From Candidatus Rokuibacteriota bacterium (GTDB lineage Bacteria > Bacteroidota > Bacteroidia > Flavobacteriales > Flavobacteriaceae): a stretch of 45,336 nucleotides of DNA. The stretch covers positions 1 to 45,336 of the forward strand of contig OMJU01000036.1 in assembly GCA_900299425.1 (NCBI GenBank), given 5' to 3'. Shown in pieces: positions 36,063-44,982 of this stretch. Within the stretch, counting starts at the first letter, position 1. Every line of letters begins with the position of its first letter. The notes beneath the pieces were generated by a model. It did no database searches and was not told the DNA's origin. It saw only the letters and a list, made by a program, of their open reading frames with translations. A program made the position numbers and the translations under genes.

Positions 36063-39005
36063 ATGAAAAAAATTACTTTAATTTTCGCTTTGGCGTGCTT
36101 CACTACAGGCTTTAGTCAGGTGGTGCAAAAGGCCACGCCTAGTTTGAGTCGAGTCGAGGCACAAGCTGCTTCTCGAGTCGCATCAGGACAAGCGAGTGCA
36201 GACAATTCTTTCACCAGAGGAATGTCTGATGGTCAAGCGATTCAGTCTCAATCTTCTCGTGGCTTGGAGGCACCAAATTCAGTAAATCAAGTTGTCATGT
36301 CACACAGTGTTGACAATGAAACTCTTGATGGTGGAACCATTGCATGTGGTGGTGGTGGAACAACACGAGAAAATTCTTGGTACAGAACCTACACGCCAGC
36401 TGATTTTGGCTATTCTGGTGACATTCAAGTTGATGGACTAGAATTTGCCTACACTTTTGCAGGTTCAGGAGCTGATGGTACTGGAGTAATTCGTGCATGG
36501 ACAAGTGACGCAGTATTTCCTGCTGGTACTTACACTCAAATCGCAGAAGCTCAAATGACTTATGATGCTGCTGGAGCAGATGTAAAAACATTTTTTGCAT
36601 TTGATGTGCCCGCTGTTGTTGATGCCAATACTGAAATTATTGTTGAGGTATTTGCTCAGGACGATCCGGATAATGATATTCGCTTATATGACAACGATTT
36701 AGGTGAAACTGCTCCCGGTTATGTTTTTTCTGCAACCTGTGGTTTAACTGCGCCAACACCATTTTCCGCTATTGGATTTCCAAACAATCACATTATCCTT
36801 GATTTAGTTGCGACTGAATTAGCGCCGTCAACATCAATTTTCTTTGATCCAACTGCGCCATACATTGGATATATGAATGTTTTTGAAACGCCTGCTAATG
36901 GTGGTGGTTACGTATTTGGTTCACCATGGGCTGTGCCGGATTTAAGAACTGATGTTGACCCAACTCCAGTTACTGGTTCGGTTACTCTTTTCCCTAATTT
37001 TAATACATATGATGACAATCCAACAGATCCATTCTGGGTTGATCAAGCAACGGGTCTAGGGAACAAAACAATGGAAGCAAACACATACGTTGACGATCCA
37101 TCTTTGGCAGGCCAAAATTTGACTTGGTCTGGTTTTGTTATTTCAAATACTATTGACCCAGCCTACGAAGCTGTGGCCTTTATCAAAGTTTTTAACGCAA
37201 ACTTTTCTGTCTTAAAAATTGAAACTGCTCCGTTAATTGAAGGTGAGTTTTTCGAGGTTGTTTATACCGATGTTGCCCCAGAAGATACTTTTGTACAATA
37301 TGGTTGGTCTGTTACTGGTCTCAATGCTAGTTCAGCTCAAGAAGCTGCCTTAGGTAATGTAGTTATTGGTACTCAATCGCCTGGTTGTGGGGACTTCTCA
37401 TATGTAAATGAAGTACCAACAGGTGGTGGGCCACCAGCTCAGATTTTCCCTGATTTTCCTGATTTCACAAGTATCGCTGTTGATGATGTATTCTTTACAG
37501 GCGATGCGGGACTAATTTGTTCTATCGATATTCAAGGACGTTATACAGCTGGTGCTCCTGGTCTTCCAGGTGATCCAAACGGTGCGGTTCAATTGACAAT
37601 ATATAACGATGACAATGGTGTTCCTGGCGACGTTCGTTATACAGAAACGTTCCCTGGAAGTGTTGATGCCGATGGCGATGCAAACTTCACTTTGGAGCCT
37701 GCTCAAGTTATTGATGCTACACTTAACCCTGACACGCGTTACTGGATTTCCGTAGCTGTAGTTATGGAATTCGGTTTAGGTGGCCAGTGGTTCTGGGGTA
37801 GTGCGACAGACACTAATGACAATGCTGCCCTTTGGCAAAACCCAGGTGGTGGATTTGGTGTCTGCCCAACATGGGGTACTTTCGCTGATTGTGGTGTTGG
37901 TGGAGGATTAGGTCCAGACCTATTGATGGATATCGAAATGGTGGCCACTGATCCTTTAACCAATGATGTTTGTGCCGGTGCTCGTACTATTGAATGTAAC
38001 ACTTCAGTATTTGGAGATACCTTATCAGCAACTTCTGATGTAGGTGTTGCTCCTGATTGTGATACTTCAACTGGTGCACCAGGTGTTTGGTATAAGTTTG
38101 AGGATACTTCAGGACTGGCTTCTGAGATTTTATTGTACACTTGTAGTGAGGACACTGATTATGACACCAAACTTTCTGTTTACACTGGATCATGTGGAGA
38201 CTTTACGTGTGTTGTTGGTAACGATGACGATTGTCCAAACTTCCAGTCTTCAGTTGAATTCGTATCTGACGGTAACACTACTTTCTACATCCTTGTACAT
38301 GGATGGAATACCAGTGTAGGAAATTTTGAATTAACTATGGAATGTACCCTTATTCCACCACCAAACAACGATATCGTAAATGCCATTGACTTAATGGCTG
38401 TTGGTTGTCCTTTCACCGACGAGGATGTAGCTATGCCTGCTGCAACTGAAGAGGCTGGTACTCCTTCTGGTTGTGATATTTCTGGTGCTGCTGGTGTATG
38501 GTATGAGTTTACTCCTGAGATCAATGGTTTCATCACCGGAACAATTGCCTCTCCAGCTGGTGTTAGCTCTGTAACATTCTACACGGCTCCAGATCAGTCA
38601 TCTACTGAATCTGATTTGGTACACGTAGACTACTATCAAAACCAATGTTTACCAGGTTCTAGTGCGACTATCCCAGTTGTAGGTGGTCAAGCTTACTATT
38701 GTTTCGTCGTAAACACTGGTGGAATTACTGATATCGTCTTTGATAACTGTCAGTTGGGTACTGCAAGTAATGAAATCGAAGGATTTGAGTTCTATCCGAA
38801 CCCAACTCGCGAGCGCATTAACCTTGCTGCTGCTCAAAACATTGAATCAGTAGTATTGTACAACATACTTGGTCAGAGAATGATCGAAGTAAATGTTGAT
38901 GCTACAACCACTGAATTAAATGTTGCTCATTTGGCTGCTGGTGCTTACCTAATGGAAGTAACCGTAGATGGTCAAACTGGCACTTACAAAGTGATCAAGC
39001 AATAA
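36063..39005 (+). CDS. Large secreted T9SS cargo protein with pre-peptidase-like domains
   Basis: 980 aa. Signal peptide (1-18, ending TGFSQ), a low-complexity Ser/Ala/Gln-rich stretch (about 25-75), then several beta-rich domains of about 150 residues. Two similar segments near the C-terminus (about 635-755 and 760-890) look like PPC domains: NDVCAGARTIEC ... GVWYKFED ... ILVHGWNTSVGNFELTMEC, and NDIVNAIDLMAVGC ... GVWYEFTP. A type A T9SS sorting domain ends the protein (FYPNPTRERINLAAAQN ... GTYKVIKQ). No protease or other catalytic site is visible, so a structural or adhesive surface role is likely. It has its own promoter and terminator. Confidence 0.85.
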   Translation: MKKITLIFALACFTTGFSQVVQKATPSLSRVEAQAASRVASGQASADNSFTRGMSDGQAIQSQSSRGLEAPNSVNQVVMSHSVDNETLDGGTIACGGGGTTRENSWYRTYTPADFGYSGDIQVDGLEFAYTFAGSGADGTGVIRAWTSDAVFPAGTYTQIAEAQMTYDAAGADVKTFFAFDVPAVVDANTEIIVEVFAQDDPDNDIRLYDNDLGETAPGYVFSATCGLTAPTPFSAIGFPNNHIILDLVATELAPSTSIFFDPTAPYIGYMNVFETPANGGGYVFGSPWAVPDLRTDVDPTPVTGSVTLFPNFNTYDDNPTDPFWVDQATGLGNKTMEANTYVDDPSLAGQNLTWSGFVISNTIDPAYEAVAFIKVFNANFSVLKIETAPLIEGEFFEVVYTDVAPEDTFVQYGWSVTGLNASSAQEAALGNVVIGTQSPGCGDFSYVNEVPTGGGPPAQIFPDFPDFTSIAVDDVFFTGDAGLICSIDIQGRYTAGAPGLPGDPNGAVQLTIYNDDNGVPGDVRYTETFPGSVDADGDANFTLEPAQVIDATLNPDTRYWISVAVVMEFGLGGQWFWGSATDTNDNAALWQNPGGGFGVCPTWGTFADCGVGGGLGPDLLMDIEMVATDPLTNDVCAGARTIECNTSVFGDTLSATSDVGVAPDCDTSTGAPGVWYKFEDTSGLASEILLYTCSEDTDYDTKLSVYTGSCGDFTCVVGNDDDCPNFQSSVEFVSDGNTTFYILVHGWNTSVGNFELTMECTLIPPPNNDIVNAIDLMAVGCPFTDEDVAMPAATEEAGTPSGCDISGAAGVWYEFTPEINGFITGTIASPAGVSSVTFYTAPDQSSTESDLVHVDYYQNQCLPGSSATIPVVGGQAYYCFVVNTGGITDIVFDNCQLGTASNEIEGFEFYPNPTRERINLAAAQNIESVVLYNILGQRMIEVNVDATTTELNVAHLAAGAYLMEVTVDGQTGTYKVIKQ

Positions 39006-39030
39006 TTAGAGTATAATTAGTTATACAAGA

Positions 39031-39060
39031 AAGCCATCCCTTATCGGGATGGCTTTTTTA
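39031..39060 (+). terminator. Intrinsic terminator of the T9SS cargo gene
   Basis: GCCATCCC (39033-39040) pairs with GGGATGGC (39046-39053) around a 5-nt loop, extended by AA/TT, and is followed by TTTTTTA. It is a strong rightward terminator. Confidence 0.93.
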
Positions 39061-39065
39061 TTGCG

Positions 39066-39073
39066 TATTTTTG
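39066..39073 (+). promoter_or_regulatory. -7 promoter element abutting the glycosyltransferase start
   Basis: TATTTTTG, a full TAnnTTTG match, ends 4 nt before the ATG at 39078, predicting a leaderless mRNA. The -33 position falls inside the preceding terminator hairpin and has no TTG. Confidence 0.45.
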
Positions 39074-39077
39074 TGCT

Positions 39078-40076
39078 ATGCCTGAATTGTATTCATTTAT
39101 CATTCCTGTCTACAATCGTCCCGATGAACTCGGTGAATTGTTGCATTCTATCGCACAATTAGACCAGGCGCCACTCTTTGAAGTTATTGTTATAGACGAC
39201 GGTTCGACTTTGCGTTCAAAAGAAATAATAGAGCGATATGATTTTTTAGATATCCACTATTATTTTAAAGAAAACACGGGCCCTGGTGATTCACGTAACT
39301 TCGGTATGCGTAAGGCAGTTGGGGATTATTTTATAATTCTTGATTCTGATTGTATTCTCGCTGCAGACTATTTAAGCTCCGTTGATAGAGCGTTAAATGA
39401 GCATTTTGTGGATTGTTTTGGAGGACCTGATGCAGCACATCCAAGTTTTAATTTGCGACAAAGAACCATTAGTTTTATAATGACTTCTTTTTGGACTACA
39501 GGTGGTATCCGTGGGAATAAGAAAAACATCAAGAGATTTGAGCCCAGAAGTTTTAATATGGGCTTAAGCAGAAAAGCTTTTGAGCAGTCTCTAGGTTTTG
39601 GTCATTTGCATCCCGGCGAAGATCCTGAATTGGTTCATCGACTTTGGGAAATGGGTTTTAAAACTAGTTTTATCCAAAACGCACTGGTTTATCACAAGCG
39701 ACGTATTACTTGGAGTAGCTATGCACGTCAAATATACAGATTCGGATTGGCGCGCAGTATTTTGAATTCTTGGAGACCTCAAAATGCCTCATGGGTCTTC
39801 TGGCTGCCTTCTTTTATGGTACTTATCGGTATTTGTTCTATAGGGTTATTCGTGCTCAAATATTATGAATTGGCTTATTTGGTTTTGGCTTATGCTTTAT
39901 TTATTGCTTGTGTGGGTATGCTTAAAATTAAATCTATTATGGCGCTTGTTACAGTTCCATGGGCATTTGGCATACAATCGACCGCCTATGCAATTGGATT
40001 TTTCCAGGGATGGGTTTATTTGAGGGTCTTAAAAAGAGATCCCAAAAAAGAATTTTCTCATATGTTTTTTAATTAA
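39078..40076 (+). CDS. Glycosyltransferase family 2, membrane-anchored
   Basis: 332 aa. GT-A fold with YSFIIPVYNRPDEL at the start, VIDDGS (40-43 for DDGS), the nucleotide-sugar/metal motif DSD (89-91) and the acceptor-side motif PGEDPEL. Three or four transmembrane helices occupy about residues 235-315. It transfers a sugar from a nucleotide donor to a lipid or polysaccharide acceptor at the inner membrane; the sugar is unknown. The next gene follows after 7 nt. Confidence 0.9.
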   Translation: MPELYSFIIPVYNRPDELGELLHSIAQLDQAPLFEVIVIDDGSTLRSKEIIERYDFLDIHYYFKENTGPGDSRNFGMRKAVGDYFIILDSDCILAADYLSSVDRALNEHFVDCFGGPDAAHPSFNLRQRTISFIMTSFWTTGGIRGNKKNIKRFEPRSFNMGLSRKAFEQSLGFGHLHPGEDPELVHRLWEMGFKTSFIQNALVYHKRRITWSSYARQIYRFGLARSILNSWRPQNASWVFWLPSFMVLIGICSIGLFVLKYYELAYLVLAYALFIACVGMLKIKSIMALVTVPWAFGIQSTAYAIGFFQGWVYLRVLKRDPKKEFSHMFFN

Positions 40077-40083
40077 TCGAGAT

Positions 40084-41028
40084 ATGAGTTTGTTAAAATT
40101 CAAAAGGAATCAAAAAGCAAGATCATTTTTGTTTTTTCTCTTGCTCGCGGCTTTGATCTGGTTTTTGACTAAGTTTTCAAAACCACTTGTTGCAGAATAT
40201 AGATTGAATTTGGAGTATATCAATATGCCAAAGCAAACGCTTGTTTCCTCGCAAGCGCCTGATGAGTTACTCATTACTGTGAATGCAAATGGATTTAAAT
40301 TATTAAGAGAGTTTTTTCGCGATAAGACCCTTGTTCTTGATTTATCTGCGGGCAGAGCCATTGACGACAATAGAATCCGTTTTAATCAAGATCAGCTGTT
40401 AGCATTTTGCTACAGAAAAATACCTTCGGCAGAGGTAATTTCAGTCGAACTCAAAGAGTTAATAATTCCAGTAGACCAGATGGCTGCCAAAACCATCCAG
40501 GTCGTATTTCAAGGAGAAGTCAGCTTAGTTCAAGGGTTTAAAATTATTGACCGAGCCGAAATTCAGCCGACTGAAATAACCATATATGGCCCTTCTCAAT
40601 TGATCGACAGCATTAGCTCAGTAAATACAGTCTATACGCGACTCAATAATTTGCGTTCTGATCTTGCTCAATCTATTGCCCTGGAGCCTCTGTGGTCGAA
40701 TAAATTAAGTCGCTCTCAAGATAGTGTGCTGTGGTCGGCAAGAGTCTTGGAATTTACTCAAAAACAAATTGAGTTACCAGTTGAACTCATTAATGTTCCT
40801 AGGGGACGTAGGGTACAAATCTTTCCTGAGACCATGAGGCTGTCCGTGGAAATTCCCGTAAGTGAATACGCTCAATACGACAAATCTAATTTTCGAATTG
40901 TCTGTGATTATAACGAGAGAATATCCGAGGATAGTTTTATGATACCTCGTCTGAGTAATTTACCCGATGGGGTTTATAAGCCTGAATTAAGTCATAAAAA
41001 AGTTGATTATGTCGAGTTTACAAAGTAG
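40084..41028 (+). CDS. YbbR-like domain protein
   Basis: 314 aa. One N-terminal transmembrane helix (about 14-28) and a large extracytoplasmic part containing YbbR-like repeats (VAEYRLNLEYINMPKQTLV, TIQVVFQGEVSLVQGFKIID, IYGPSQLIDSISSVNT). In Firmicutes, YbbR/CdaR regulates diadenylate cyclase CdaA, but no cdaA is adjacent here. It overlaps coaE by 20 nt, so the two are coupled. Confidence 0.82.
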   Translation: MSLLKFKRNQKARSFLFFLLLAALIWFLTKFSKPLVAEYRLNLEYINMPKQTLVSSQAPDELLITVNANGFKLLREFFRDKTLVLDLSAGRAIDDNRIRFNQDQLLAFCYRKIPSAEVISVELKELIIPVDQMAAKTIQVVFQGEVSLVQGFKIIDRAEIQPTEITIYGPSQLIDSISSVNTVYTRLNNLRSDLAQSIALEPLWSNKLSRSQDSVLWSARVLEFTQKQIELPVELINVPRGRRVQIFPETMRLSVEIPVSEYAQYDKSNFRIVCDYNERISEDSFMIPRLSNLPDGVYKPELSHKKVDYVEFTK

Positions 41029-41614
41029 GCCGAAAATAGTTTGTTTGACCGGGGGCATTGGAGCGGGCAAGTCAACTGTCGGGGAGGTGTTTAATAATCT
41101 AGGTATTGGGGTATACAATGCGGATGAGACCGCTAAGAGACTCATGCAAGAAGACGAGCCCCTAAAGTCGTCCTTAACGGCTTTGCTGGGGCAAAGCACG
41201 TATGATCAGGACGGCGAATTAAATCGTTCCTGGATTGCTCAAAGGCTTTTTAATGACCCCGAGTTACTTAATAAGTGGAATGCATTAGTACATCCTGTTG
41301 TTGCTCAGGATTTTGAGCAATGGATCCGCATGCAAAGTGGGCCTTACGTCATCAAGGAGGTGGCGATTCTCTTTGAAACAGCCGGTCAAAAAAAATGCGA
41401 TTCTTGTATTCTTGTCACCGCCCCGGAGCATATACGCATCCAAAGGGTCATGCAGCGTGAATCTTGGTCACACCATCAAGTGCTCGAGCGCATCAAACAC
41501 CAATGGCCAGACGAAAAAAAAATCCCTCTGGCTGATTATGTGATTGAAAATTTAGATTTAAATATACTTTCTCAGGAGTTGCGTCGGATACATTCTGCAC
41601 TTTCTCAGAAGTAA
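41009..41614 (+). CDS. coaE: Dephospho-CoA kinase
   Basis: 201 aa from the ATG at 41009 (a TTG two codons upstream is also possible). The P-loop is GGIGAGKS (15-22), followed by the CoA-binding region ADETAKRLM and the lid region VMQRESWSHHQVLERI. It phosphorylates the 3'-OH of dephospho-CoA, the last step of coenzyme A synthesis; coaBC at 31.3 kb provides earlier steps. The start lies inside the YbbR gene. Confidence 0.95.
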   Translation: MSSLQSRPKIVCLTGGIGAGKSTVGEVFNNLGIGVYNADETAKRLMQEDEPLKSSLTALLGQSTYDQDGELNRSWIAQRLFNDPELLNKWNALVHPVVAQDFEQWIRMQSGPYVIKEVAILFETAGQKKCDSCILVTAPEHIRIQRVMQRESWSHHQVLERIKHQWPDEKKIPLADYVIENLDLNILSQELRRIHSALSQK

Positions 41615-41693
41615 GTAATTTTCTGAGCACCTTGATGACAATGGAGTTGAAAAAGGCTTTACACCTTGATCCCGAATCCTTTGTTTTTTGTTT

Positions 41694-41747
41694 GTTAAGT
41701 TTTGGTTAAAGCAAAATAAGGCTAAATGTTAAAATCTTAATTTTAAC
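41694..41747 (+). promoter_or_regulatory. GTTAA direct repeats and palindrome upstream of the RprX kinase gene
   Basis: GTTAA (41694-41698), 6 nt, GTTAA (41705-41709), then a third GTTAA (41728-41732) that begins a perfect 8-bp inverted repeat GTTAAAAT-N4-ATTTTAAC (41728-41747), ending 2 nt before the start codon at 41750. A possible -7 element TAATTTTA lies at 41738-41745. The N6-spaced pair is identical in arrangement to that upstream of htrA. It is a candidate autoregulatory site. Confidence 0.5.
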
Positions 41748-41749
41748 AT

Positions 41750-43312
41750 ATGAACAAGCGCTTGTTTTATGTTTTGATCGGCCTAATGTCTTTGGCCTTG
41801 CTTGGCATCGTGTTTGTTCAAGGTTATTGGATCCGCAATGCCTTTACCACCAAAGAAGATCAGTTCACCCTAAGCGTAAGACAATTGCTTATTGATGTCG
41901 CCCGTCAAATCGAACTCAGAGAAACTGAAGATTACTATCAGCTTTATAGTGGCCTTGTGGACAGCATTGATACACCAGAGAATGTCAATGTCACGGAATT
42001 GATATACCGTATTGTAAATGAGGATAAGAATGAAACCATTATATTTTATGACGGTATTATTGAAGAAGATTATAAACTTTCCTCGTATTTCTTTGAATAT
42101 GAATTCGATTCTATTGCCTTTAAAAAAATAACCAATCAGAAGACCACCACAAAAATCATAAGTTCATTAGATGATCAAGCTCAAGTTAATCAGACCTTTG
42201 TGGATTTTGATCGACTCCGGGATTTTGAACGCAAGCAATTTGAAGAGGCAGTCTCGAATATTGCCTCGAGAATGCCCTTGCATAAGCGGGTCAGCCCAAA
42301 TGAAGTCCAGCGCTTGATTGAGAGCGAAGCGATTGAGCGTGGGATCAAATCGAAATTTGAATTTGCCGTATTCGGTAATGAATTAGCGACCAAAGTGCGT
42401 TCACGATACTTTGAGTTAAATCCAAAAAGCACTTATGGTGTGCCTCTTTTTGTTAATGATGCCTTTGAAACTCGATATCAGTTATACGTGAATTTCTCAG
42501 ATAAAAACAGAGAAATTTTCAATTCATTTTTAGGGATGGCTTTATTATCGCTGATTTTTACCTCGATAATTATTTTGACTTATTCCAATACACTCAACCA
42601 GCTGATGCGCCAACGTCAAATCTCTCAAATCAAGACAGATTTTATCAATAATATGACTCATGAATTCAAGACTCCGATTGCCACGATTAATCTAGCACTT
42701 GATGCCATGAAAAACCCAAAGGTGGCCGACGACAAAGAGTTTATTGCGCGTTATATGAAAATGATCCGTGATGAGAACCGCCGCATGCACGCACAAGTTG
42801 AGAATGTATTGCGTATTTCAAAACTGGAAAAAAATCAACTTGATTTGCCTAAAGAGCGTATAAAACTTCATGAGATCATTGAGGACGCAATCAGTCACGT
42901 AACCTTGATGATTGATAATCGATCAGGCAAGCTGAAGACAAATTTTGAAGCACAAAAGTCCTCTATTTTGGGCAATGATTTACACCTGACTAACGTTATG
43001 GTCAATATTTTGGATAATGCGATAAAGTATTCCGACCAAAGTCCTGAGATTCAAATCAGTACAGAAAATGTTAAAGACAGCATTATTCTAAAAGTTATAG
43101 ATAATGGTATTGGGATCTCGAAAGCTGCCCAAAAACGCATATTTGAAAAATTTTATCGTGAACCCACAGGAGATATTCACAATGTCAAAGGGCATGGCCT
43201 CGGTTTGGCCTATGTAAAACGCATATTGGATGACCACAATGCCGAAATTTTTGTCGAAAGTGAAAAAGGAAAGGGGAGTACGTTTATCATTAAATTTGAT
43301 CTAATCTCTTAA
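41750..43312 (+). CDS. rprX: Sensor histidine kinase, RprX-like
   Basis: 520 aa. Two transmembrane helices (about 6-26 and 258-278) enclose a periplasmic sensor region of about 230 residues. The HisKA domain has the phospho-acceptor His304 (NNMTHEFKTPIATI). The HATPase domain shows the N-box NILDNAIKYS, G1 DNGIGIS and G2 GHGLGLAYV. The periplasmic domain has no family I can name. The regulator gene follows after 3 nt. The upstream GTTAA boxes suggest autoregulation. The symbol is by similarity in architecture and phylum. Confidence 0.85.
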   Translation: MNKRLFYVLIGLMSLALLGIVFVQGYWIRNAFTTKEDQFTLSVRQLLIDVARQIELRETEDYYQLYSGLVDSIDTPENVNVTELIYRIVNEDKNETIIFYDGIIEEDYKLSSYFFEYEFDSIAFKKITNQKTTTKIISSLDDQAQVNQTFVDFDRLRDFERKQFEEAVSNIASRMPLHKRVSPNEVQRLIESEAIERGIKSKFEFAVFGNELATKVRSRYFELNPKSTYGVPLFVNDAFETRYQLYVNFSDKNREIFNSFLGMALLSLIFTSIIILTYSNTLNQLMRQRQISQIKTDFINNMTHEFKTPIATINLALDAMKNPKVADDKEFIARYMKMIRDENRRMHAQVENVLRISKLEKNQLDLPKERIKLHEIIEDAISHVTLMIDNRSGKLKTNFEAQKSSILGNDLHLTNVMVNILDNAIKYSDQSPEIQISTENVKDSIILKVIDNGIGISKAAQKRIFEKFYREPTGDIHNVKGHGLGLAYVKRILDDHNAEIFVESEKGKGSTFIIKFDLIS

Positions 43313-43315
43313 AAC

Positions 43316-44032
43316 ATGGAAAAACAGAACAAAAAAATTCTTCTTGTAGAAGATGACCCAAATTTCGGAACGGTCCTAAAGGACTATCTGACCATGAATG
43401 ACTACGATGTAATTCATGCAAAAAATGGAATGGAGGGCTTTGAAAAGTTCAAAAAGGATCATTTTGATTTGTGTATCCTTGATGTAATGATGCCCTATAA
43501 GGACGGATTTACTCTGGCCAAGGAAATTCGCGAAAAGAATCAGGAGGTTCCGATTATCTTTTTAACGGCCAAAGCCATGAAGGAGGACGTCTTAAAGGGT
43601 TATAAAATTGGGGCGGACGATTACTTAAATAAGCCTTTTGACAGCGAGGTGTTGTTGATGAAAATCAAAGCGATCATGCAGCGCAAGAGTACAGAGTCCC
43701 TGGGAGATAGCAAGCAGTTTGACTTTAAATTTGGCGATTTTCAACTCAACGCTAAACTGCGTTATCTCACCTACAGGGAAGAAAAACCCATTAAATTATC
43801 CCCGAAGGAAAATGATTTGCTGAGACTTTTGGCGCTTCATAAAAATGATTTAATGCCCAGAGAATTGGCGCTAACTAAAATTTGGAGAGATGATAATTAT
43901 TTTACTTCGCGCAGTATGGATGTATATATCGCCAAATTGCGCAAGTATTTAAGCGTGGATCCCCAAGTTGAGATCATTAATATCCACGGTGAGGGATTCA
44001 GATTAGTCGTAAAAGATGAGACAGAGCTTTAG
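43316..44032 (+). CDS. rprY: OmpR-family response regulator, RprY-like
   Basis: 238 aa. The receiver domain has the acidic pocket VEDD, the phospho-acceptor Asp56 (ILDVMMP), the Thr switch (FLTAKA) and Lys in NKPFDS. The C-terminal winged helix (about 130-235: IKLSPKENDLLRLLALHKND ... SRSMDVYIAKLRKYL ... NIHGEGFRLV) binds DNA, usually as a head-to-tail dimer on direct repeats. Its likely sites are the GTTAA-N6-GTTAA boxes upstream of rprX and htrA; this is inference. Confidence 0.88.
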   Translation: MEKQNKKILLVEDDPNFGTVLKDYLTMNDYDVIHAKNGMEGFEKFKKDHFDLCILDVMMPYKDGFTLAKEIREKNQEVPIIFLTAKAMKEDVLKGYKIGADDYLNKPFDSEVLLMKIKAIMQRKSTESLGDSKQFDFKFGDFQLNAKLRYLTYREEKPIKLSPKENDLLRLLALHKNDLMPRELALTKIWRDDNYFTSRSMDVYIAKLRKYLSVDPQVEIINIHGEGFRLVVKDETEL

Positions 44033-44045
44033 CCTCTGTATCAGC

Positions 44046-44960
44046 TTAGGTCGCTGAGTTTGTCTGGATATGATTGATGATGTCTTGGGCTGAATGCTCA
44101 AGGGTGAACCAATGGGTTTCTTGGTTCTTTTTAAACCAAGTCATTTGTCTTTTAGAAAAGCGCCGGGTGTTTTGTTTGATCATTTCAGTAGCCTGTTCTA
44201 AAGTTATTTTGTTGTCGAAATACTCAAATAGCTCTTTATAGCCCACAGTTTGTAGTGCATTGAGTGCGCGAAAAGCATAAAGTGTTCTCGCTTCCTCGAC
44301 TAGCTCATCGGCCATCATTTGATCAACCCTAAGATTGATGCGTTCATAAATTTTTGGGCGGGGCGCAGAAAGGCCAATAATGGAGTAATTAAAGGGCCTA
44401 TGTTTGGGTTCAGACAAGCGCAAAGTCGAAAAAGCAATACCTGAAGCGCGGTAAACCTCCAATGCGCGTATCATTCTCTGAGGATTCATATTATCTACTT
44501 GATTGTAATACGCTGGGTCCACTTTTTTTAAGGCCTCTTGAAGCCAACCTATACCGTTTTTATCAAACTCAAGATTTATTTTACTCCTTATGTGCTCAGG
44601 GACCTGTGGAAACTCATCCAAACCGTATAAAAGAGCATTGACATACAAACCCGACCCTCCGACAACTATAGTTTTACTGTGCGTTTTTGAAAATTCTTCA
44701 ATCAAGTCTAAAGCCTCACGTTCAAAATCACCAACCGTGTAATTGTTGTGAATACTTTTATGTTGTATCAAATGGTGTGGTGCTGCACTCAATTCTTCTG
44801 CGCTCGGCACGGCAGTGCCAATAGCCATCTCCTTATAAAATTGCCGCGAATCAGCTGAAATTATATTGCATCCCCAGTGTTGTGCTAGATCTATGGATAA
44901 TTTAGTTTTTCCAATAGCGGTAGGTCCTACAATGACGATTATCTGGTGCGTTTTTTCCAT
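44046..44960 (-). CDS. miaA: tRNA dimethylallyltransferase MiaA
   Basis: 304 aa from the ATG at 44960, the usual start (MEKTHQIIVIVGPTAIGKTKL). An open frame extends 26 codons further upstream into the channel gene but lacks family similarity. P-loop GPTAIGKT (12-19), then the DSRQFYKEMAIGTA and VVGGSGLYVNALLYG motifs. It adds the isopentenyl group to A37 of tRNAs reading U-starting codons. It is convergent with rprY (13-nt gap). Confidence 0.95.
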   Translation of the reverse strand: MEKTHQIIVIVGPTAIGKTKLSIDLAQHWGCNIISADSRQFYKEMAIGTAVPSAEELSAAPHHLIQHKSIHNNYTVGDFEREALDLIEEFSKTHSKTIVVGGSGLYVNALLYGLDEFPQVPEHIRSKINLEFDKNGIGWLQEALKKVDPAYYNQVDNMNPQRMIRALEVYRASGIAFSTLRLSEPKHRPFNYSIIGLSAPRPKIYERINLRVDQMMADELVEEARTLYAFRALNALQTVGYKELFEYFDNKITLEQATEMIKQNTRRFSKRQMTWFKKNQETHWFTLEHSAQDIINHIQTNSAT

Positions 44961-44982
44961 TTGTTTTAGATGCGCACTTTCC

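Noticed and set aside
36295-38536. Several open frames antisense to or out of frame with the 980 aa gene
   Set aside because: The repetitive, codon-biased gene produces stop-poor shadows; none has a promoter or a sensible protein sequence.
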